Positions 53,001-62,000 of a stretch of 64,000 nt of DNA are shown piece by piece. Source of the stretch: Eremophila alpestris peregrina. Its lineage: Eukaryota > Chordata > Aves > Passeriformes > Alaudidae. Positions within the stretch are counted from its first letter, which is position 1. Every line of letters begins with the position of its first letter. The notes below the pieces were generated by a model. That model did no database searches, had not been told where the DNA came from, and worked only from the letters and a program-made list of their open reading frames with translations. Location: assembly GCA_009792885.1 (NCBI GenBank), contig WMCF01000003.1, forward strand, positions 19,000,477 to 19,064,476, in the 5' to 3' direction. The position numbers were made by a program, and so were the translations under genes.

Positions 53001-56000
53001 CACTAGCCAAGCTCCAGTGGACTACCTCTGGTGGTTTTGGTGGAGGAGGAGGAGCTTGTACTTCTGGGGGAGGAGGTGGAGGGTACAGAGGTAAGCCTGC
53101 TTGGGCAATAGTCATGGTGACTAGTTTTGTGCCCTGCAGAGCACCTGCAGGTCAGGGATAGTGCTCTTAGTGCAGATGTGCATGGCTGCAGGAGGTGAGG
53201 CACAGATAATTCAAGCTGGACAGTATGAAATCCATCCTGCTCCCCACCATCTCTCTATAACTGGGGAAATCAAGGTTATAAAAGTGTTCCTATATGATTT
53301 AATATTTGGAAGATCTGATGAATCACCCCTTCATCCGTTCCCAAGTTACCCATGGAAAATGTTCCATTTCTGTTTTCTGTTCAAAACAAACATATTTTTA
53401 CCTTGCTGAACTGAGAAACCTTCATTAGATAAAGTCACTTCATTAATCTTGGTACTGGCTGGGTCAAGTGAGGGTTGACCTCACTTGTGTCATTGACATG
53501 ACACAATCCAATATCACCGGAAAGTTGCAGAGTGAACCCAGGTAATAATGTGAATGAATGAAATCCTTCAGAGACACCACATTTTCTGCAGCATGCAGCA
53601 CTGGTCAGCTAGTCATACTGTTCTCTCCCCAGGGGGACATGCCTCTGATAGTGATGATATCACAGCTGGTGGGCAGGATGGCATCTCTTTTGTGAACCCC
53701 ATAGGAGAGATCTTCTTGCATCCCCTGGCAGGTACAATACGGTTCTTATTCTCATTTCTTTTCTTCCTCCTTTTTCCTTCTTCCTCTCTATTTCCTCTTT
53801 ACTTCTCCCTCTTCCATCTTTGTTTTTCATTCATTTCATTAAAGCTTATTTCACGCTGCAGGTCAGATCTCTAGCAGAGGTAATTTCTTTAAATATTTCC
53901 ATAGTGTTCTTTTTTCTCTCAGTCTCTGAACCAGGAGAGACACCAGTCATCAGCTTCAACTGCACATCCTCAGTCCCCAACTTTTCCAGGTCAATTCACT
54001 TCAAGGCCTCTCTGTTTGCTTAAGGCACCAAATATCTTCTTCCCCACTGATCCCCATCAGGCTTCTGACATGTCCACCCTGTGCTGGACTCTGCTCTCCT
54101 GCAGTGAAGGAGAGAAGTTGTAGGGACCTGCTGGGTTTTGTTTTGTTGTTTTCTTTACCTTACTGGAACAAGATAGGAAAAACTGAACTAAGCCCACCTG
54201 TTGTGTCTGATTCCTTGTTCAGCCATGGAGAGTCATGGTGAGGTGGAGGTTCAGGTCTATCTTAACTGCAGCCACTGCCACTCAGACAACTGCAAGCGGG
54301 ACCCTGACACCAACCTGCCAGTGTGCCAGTGTGAGATGGGGGCTGTGCTGGCCAATGACAATGTCACCTGCACTGGTAAGTTAAGAAGTTTAGCCTCATT
54401 AGATAACATCTCTGTTCTTTATATCATATCTCCTTCTGCCTTTTTAAATGTTCAATTCCCAAGGTACGGCTAGTAGCTCCAGTGGACAAGGTGTTGTGAG
54501 AAATGTCAGTCAAGCATAGGACTGAAAATTCCTGCTGACCTTTGTTTAAGTGCTGAGCTGCATCTCTGCCACCATCTCCAACATTTGGATTAGGCAGGAG
54601 GTAAAATATCTGTAAAGAGACGTGGTGTGAATTTCCTGAATGGGCTCAGTGTATCAGATATTTAAGCATAAATACCTCTCCAGGATAACAGACCACCTAC
54701 TGCTGAGTTATTTAAGCCACAAATTGCTTCCTTCCACAGCAGTTTCCCACTGTGCCTGTCAGCTGATGCCTTGTACTCACAGTTATTTCCTCTTGGAGCT
54801 CCAAAACATCAACTAGAAATTTCCAACTTATGAGTAGGGATGTTACCCATTTATAGAAAACTGAAGAATGGATTAGAAATCTGTGTTTTATCAGTTTGTG
54901 TTCTATCTTAACAATGATTTTTAAATTATTTAGGCACTTTTTCAACTTTCAAAGCTATAGAGGGATTTGCTATAATTTTTATAAGATGCTCTGACCATGA
55001 TCTCTGTACTGTTTTCTGAAATATAAGCAACCTTCAGAGGGATGCTTTACAGTAGCTCTTGTAGTTTTCTGATTAATGCACCTCTGTTTTTATTCTTCCA
55101 GTGCCCCAAGGTCCTGTACCAGAGGGACAGCTGCCTCTCCCCCTCCTCTTAGCTGTGGTGTCTGTGATTGTGTTGCTTGGAATGATCCTCACTTGTGGCA
55201 GCCTGTCTATCAGTAAGATACACTTCTTATCACCTTTTGACCTGGCTTTTTCCAGTTAAATTAGACAAAAGGAGATCACCTGGCCATGTGCCACTGCTTT
55301 CAATACTTGGAGCAAAAGTGTTGTGGTCAAAGTGCCAATACTTGGAGCCAAAGTGGATTGGAGGAACAGGGAAAAAGAAGTGGTAGAAAGCATCACCACC
55401 CACAGTGAGGCACAAGCATAGTCCCAAAGGGCAAGGACTGCTCTTCCCTGGTATTTGGTGCAGAACAAAAGAGCTAGGAAAGCCTTCTTAGCAAGTATTT
55501 CTGTAGCAGCCTCTGCAATACTAGATGAAATGACAACCTGTAATTAAATATATAATTTATTCAGGGAGATGGTTTGATTTTGGGACTTGATGTCAGCGTG
55601 ATGTTTTGTGGAGCACTCTTCCCCAGCCAACACACAAAGCAGCCTGGGAAACCTAAGTTGTTCCCTGGTGATTAGGTGCCTGCAGAAATAAGTTCTAAAT
55701 AATATAAATAATGTTTGCATATCCAGTACTGTATCACTGAAGACTGTGAAGAAGAGCACAATACTGGCAAGCCAGAGATGTTTCTGGACCATTTGTAATT
55801 AAGGGATTGGTGTCATTATGTTCTGTGTGGCCAACATTATCTTTTCTGTCCAGTTGTAGATCTTCTTTGTGCATTTTCATTCATCTCTCCACCCGCAGTT
55901 TATCACCTGAAGAAGCAGCAGCTGGAAGGATCCAGAGCACGACTGCAGAGCCCAGAATACAAACTGAGCAAAATCCGTACATCTGTCATCATGACAGATT

Positions 56001-59000
56001 ACAACCCCAACTACTGCTTTGCAGGGAAGGCTGCCACTCTGAGTGAGCTGAAGGAGATCCCACGGAAGAACATCTCCCTGCTTCGGTGAGGAAACAAGGG
56101 CCCCCTGTCTGACTGCAAAGCACCCAGTCCAAGCCAGCCAAAATACAGCAGATGTGATGCTTGCTATGTTCTCTAGGATAATTTGATCCCATAAAATTCT
56201 CAAGCAGAAGTGTAAGATTGTGAGTCTCCTGTTCCATGTTCCCACACATTGGTATTTCACCTCTACTGTGATTGTGGTTTTATTGCACCTGCCTCCTCGG
56301 GGCAGCAGCTCCCTTCCAAATCTATAGCAGTATGTCTGTTTCAGCACTTCCTATCACAAGGAAATTTCTTGTCACAAGGAGATACATGCTTCAACTCCAT
56401 ACCATCCAGACAATACCAAAGTTATATAAATTTTCTAAAGAACAATTTGATCATTCTTATATCTTACACAATCTCCTGAAGACATCAGTCTGCAGCCACC
56501 TTATTCTATCGTTCCCCATTTTTCTCATCTTGCTTTTGCTGTACTTGGTGATAGACCCTAGGATTGAGCAGGCCTATTTTTTACTCACAACCATCAAGGA
56601 TCCAACCTCTCTTTTTTAGTAACAGTGAGAGAAAATACTGAAAAGCTATTTTCAGAAGCTTTGAGATGAAAACAAAATTCTGGTTTTTATTTGTCTTGGA
56701 CTGGATGAAGAGAAGAGCTTGGCCAACACTGGATCCAAGGACAGATAACATCTGCTCCCTCTCTTTTTTTCTTGCAGAGCACTAGGACATGGTGCATTTG
56801 GTGAGGTTTATGAGGGAACTGTGGTAGGCATTGCAGGGGATCCCAACCCTCTACAAGTGGCTATCAAGGTCAGTACCCACAAATTTCTTATACAGCAATA
56901 ATTACCCATTATTTTATCACTATTCCAGCTGGAAATTCATGTTGATCATATGCATAATGGCATATCCATATGTGTGATGCAGGCTTGACACATTGCTGCA
57001 TCCAGGCATTATCAGCTTTGATTTGAGTGTTTTCTTTTAAGTTTTTCACATGATGTATTTAAAAATCTGTGTTGTTTCTCAGTGACTTCCCTTATGCTGA
57101 GAGTAGTGTTTTTCTACTGTATGAAATTTTCAGGAAGTCTCTTGACATTGCACAGTGTTAAAGATGCTGTTGCGAATAGGTGTTGCAATATCAAGCTAAT
57201 TTCCCATGTCATTAACAGCAAAAGATGGACAGGATGTTTTTTTTCTGAGATTACTGCCATTGCCTCAGGTTTTGTCAGTTACTCGTCTCTGAAGTTAAGG
57301 ATGCTCATAGTCTCCTTCTGGTATTTTTTAAGCTTGTGACTCAGAGAACCAAATCTATTCCTATGAGCTCAGCTCAAGAACATAGCCTTCATTAATAAAA
57401 AGAAGTTCTGTGTTATTCATCCTTCCTTTCATGTCACGAACTTCCCCGTGCCACTGTACAAATGTGGATGAAAACCCAGGACACTAATAAGCAATTGGAA
57501 CTGCCCAACTCAGTCTCACTATCCAGACTGGAAGAAGCACCAGAGCACAGGGGCAAACAGAAGGAGATCAGCATGTTGTTGATTTGTGGTAATCCAGTTC
57601 ATTGTATCAGCAGAAGATGTCCAAATCTGCTGGCAGGAAAGAAAGCTATAGGGGCCTGTGAACAAGCGTTTAAATCGAGTGTCTGTATGTGTCATACAAC
57701 ATGGAAACCTGGGCTGCAGTGTGGACACAAAGAAAGGGGAGAATAAATAACAATTGTCATTTTAAAGTCCTTTCTAGGTCTGTGAGTCCCCACTTAATAT
57801 TTTTCTTGATGTGTACTTGAAGCTATTTTTGCTCCAGAATCGTGCATAGAGTTCAATTCACACAAAAAAGATCTTCAAGCAAGTCACTGGTTTCCTTTTC
57901 TGACTTTAATGAGCAAATGGGTCATATGCAGTGCAACAAACTGGGCACTGAAAGCATGAGCCCCTGCTCTTAGGTTTCTGAGGTGATTTACATGTTATAT
58001 GCTCATTTCTTTTTTTCCTTTTTTCTCTGGTGATCACACAAATATTTTCAATTCTTTGGTGGGATGGCCCTCACTGTCTTTACCTCTCAACAGACCCTAC
58101 CAGAAGTCTGCTCTGAGCAGGATGAGATGGATTTCCTGATGGAAGCATTGATTATCAGGTATAGTTTAAGGGGTTTTTTTACTGATGGTGAGCAGGGGGA
58201 AAAAGAGTACTGCAGGGAATCATAGAATAATTTATTCCATTTCCTGTGTTCAGAAAAGAAGTTATTTTTCACCAGATGGCATTTTAGCAGCATATAAGGT
58301 ACTACTTGTTTATCCCAAACAAGATAACTGAGCTTCTTTAGTTGCCTGTCTCCAGTGTTTTAACACCAGTAGGCAACTTGGCTGTACACAGCAGAGGGAT
58401 GGAGAAGAGAATCAGAAGGACAAGAAGGTTCATGGCTGAGATAAAAACAGTTTAATAGGTAAAGCAAAATCTATGTGAGCAAGCCAAGCAGCATGGAATA
58501 ATTCATTCCCTACTTCCCATGAGCAGGCATGTGTTGAGCCACCCCAGGAAAGCAGGACTCCATCATGCACAGCAGCTACTTGGGAGGACAAATGCCAACT
58601 TCTGACTGACTCTTTCCCCTCCTCCTCCTTCTTTCCCAGCTTTTCTGGAGTATGACACCATCCAGTATGGGATGTCTCTTTGGTCAGATGGAGCCAGCTG
58701 TCCTGGCTGTGTCCCCTGACAACCTCTTGTGCTCACAGCCTTCTCACTGTGGGGGAGGTGTGTGTGTGTGAAAAACCTTAATGCTGTGTCAGCACTGCTC
58801 AGCAGTAGCTAAAATATCAATGTGTTATCAACACTGTTATGATCACAAATACAAAATATAGCACCATACGAGCTACTGTGAGGAAAATTAACTCTATCCC
58901 ACCCAAAAATCATTACAATTTAACAAAAACTTCTGTTGATTGGTTCTGCTGGCCCTGTTCAGAGGAGTAAGAAGGTACATTTTTGTATAAACATATTCTG

Positions 59001-62000
59001 CATTTGATTGGATGACTTTGCAAGCTTGACAGAACCTTTATAAGGTCCTTTCTGCATGACCCTCTGACAGTGAATTATAAGATCTGTAAAACCTTCTTAG
59101 AAATAATAACAGACAGCCACTCCTATTACCACCTGCCTTTTAGGTATTCCAGCCTTAGAATTTACTTCATTAACAGAAATCCATAATCTTAAAACAATAG
59201 TAGGATCAAGGATGACTAAAATAGTGGCATAGTCAAGGTTGATTGTAAGTATTTGGAATTTATACATTTTGAATTTGTGCAATGTGAAGTTCCTCTTCTC
59301 TTTGTCTGGCCCAGCTCACACTTAGATGCTGGTTTTTTGCTATTAAAGCATAAATCTCATGACATAGTGCCACTCCCCACAGTCTGCAAGAACTTTGGTA
59401 GCTGAACAGGAGGTAACACTGATGTGTGGTTTTTTACAGAGCAATTTTAATCAATTAAGGAGTGCCTTGATTCACTTAGCATGACTCTTTCTCTTCCCCA
59501 ACTTCCTTTCTATTTTTAGTTCCTTTATTATCCAGGTAATCATTATCTAAGGGAAGACGCTGCTGTCTAATGACTGAGTCTTACCGTGCTTTGTGACAAC
59601 CTCAGCTTCCTTTTGTAAAAAGCAGAATTACATAAGCAGCTGCTGCAGTAGGTATTAGCTGAGTCCCTCTGGCAGACTAAACACTGAACTGAGTCCCCCA
59701 AACTAGACAGCATTATGTCTAAAATAACCAGTGCTGAATTAAATCCCTACCAGCCAGGACTTCGTACCACAAATCCAATGAAATGTACATGCTTGACTTC
59801 CTTATCCCTCTGATGTCACTCTCATTTTTCAGTCAGTGTGTCCACTAAATTCTGTCTTCACAGACTGAAGGCTCTGCTTTGCTTTTAGCTTTCCACACCT
59901 TCTGTTGAAGGCTTTTCATGGGCAAAGCCAGGCATAACCCTGTTCTTGGTGCTGTCTTAACCAGAGAGGCATTTTGATATGGCTGAAGATTTTTTTTGTA
60001 ACCGCATCAGGATTTGCTTCAGTCTAGATTGCCAAATCTCAAGGCACAAAGAGAATGGATAGATATTGGCCAGGTACTAATGCTATGTTTCTCTTCCATG
60101 TGCTGTGGCCTTGGCTTTCAGCAAGTTCAATCACCAAAATATCGTGCAGTGCATCGGTGTCAGCCTGCAGACACTGCCTCGCTTCATTCTGCTGGAGCTC
60201 ATGGCTGGAGGAGACATGAAGAGCTTTCTTCGGCAGAACAGACCCAGGATGGTGAGAGAACTTCCCTGTGAGCCTTGTGGTTGATTTCAGTACGACTGCT
60301 TTCCTGTTTTTATCAATTGGATAAAGGCACTGAAGCCAGGCTGGGCTGTGTGTGTCCCAGCTCCCACAGACTTCCACATACCAGTGTCTGTGTGCTTGAT
60401 GCAAGCAGGTGTCAGTAAGACAAAATCACAGCCAGGCCAGAAACTCCAGTCTATTAGTGATTGAGGAGGCAAAATCCTGTCCTGCCATTCTAGACTCCTC
60501 TGTCAATTAGACTATAAATAACTGGTCTTTCTTCATTCAATGCCTGCTTTGTTTTCACTGGGATGGCATGTGAGGAGCTGAAGTTATAATCAGAATTCGT
60601 AGCACTAAGTCCTCAGCAGGTGTGCATCGGCACCATATGGAGAGGCACAAATTTATTCCAGTTGAAGAGCTGAGCCTAATTTATTTGATATATCTCAGGC
60701 TTTGATTAGCAGTGTAGTAATTTCTCCTCACCTTTCCTGAGAGCAATAAAGAAAAACTAGACAAAAATTTCCCTATGGAGAACAATGTAAAGGGAGTGAA
60801 AATAAGCAGGGCTCCTGGAAAAAGCCTTCTTTATTGCCCTTAGGGAAGTGCAGACAGTGAAGGGTTAGTACCACTCCTGGAGTCCTGTAGTAAAACATAC
60901 CTTTTTTGCATACTGCTCCTGAGGGTAATCACTGTTCTTCTATCAGGACAGATAAGCTGATGAATGATGATGTTGGTGTAAAGATGTGCACTTGTGCATC
61001 TTTACTCTCTCATGTTCGTGGGCTAATTTCTGTTGATAATTTATTGACTCACTCTTCAAAAGTCGGTGCTTTTTTTTTTTTTTCTCTTCTATTTCATCTG
61101 TCCAATCTGCTTGTCTTTTGATTTCACTTAACACAGTAGGGAATAGTTCTCTCCCACCCCCTTTAAGGGGCTTTTCACACCAGGCCATGAATCTCTTGCC
61201 AGCTTGCACTCATGCATGGTGCTCAAGAGAGGTGAAATCTGAAAATTTTGGGGATTAAATAAGAGTTTACTCATTTTCTAACTCTTTGCTTTGATCTGCT
61301 TTATGTTCCTCTTTACTCCTGACTCATTTAACCCTTCCCATCCTGTGTGTATGTCTCTCCCTTTCCCTTCTTCTGTCCTTCCCTGATTATCCCCTGCCTG
61401 AGTTATATTCTTCTACTTCACTATCCTTCCCTTACCATGTAATGTCCTTTTCCAGAATCAACCATCCACGCTAACAATGCAGGACCTGCTGAATATAGCT
61501 AGGGATATTGCCTGTGGCTGTAAATATCTGGAAGAGAATCATTTCATCCACAGGTGAGGAGAAACAGTCTCTTCTGGATGTGTCTCAAGGTGCATGAGGC
61601 TCATATACTTTCTATTTGCAGTGGATTAGACAGGACTAATCTCCACATGGGAGACAGATTATTTCCTCTAACAATACAGGCTTGTGCTTAGACGACCAGG
61701 TGGATCTCCCTGGGGTTTTTTAGGAGTTAGGCTCCGCACTGTTCTTGCAGTCCTGTGGGGAGAGCAATGTTCTGTTCCGAGTTAGAGGTTTAAGTACTGA
61801 TTTTCGGGTGTCCGCAATGTAAAGACAGTTGAGATTAGCCCTGTAGCCACTAGATGGTAGTGTCACTCTGTATTGGCTGATAAGACATTTATTTCCTTTC
61901 TCATCTCCCTATTTTGATTTTAATGCTTTCCCTATCCCACTAGAACAGGACAGTCCATAATATTTGAGCCAAAGACTAGAGAAGCATAGAGCAAGGATGA

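Noticed and set aside
53003..53203. Ser/Thr-rich - strand frame
   Set aside because: Antisense of the polyglycine exon 16; GGN codons read backwards as Ser, Thr and Pro.
55877..56347. 156-codon - strand frame
   Set aside because: Antisense shadow of exon 20, whose coding frame is certain.
58340..58378. Imperfect hairpin as a microRNA precursor
   Set aside because: The paired region is too short (8 plus 5 bp) for a pre-miRNA.
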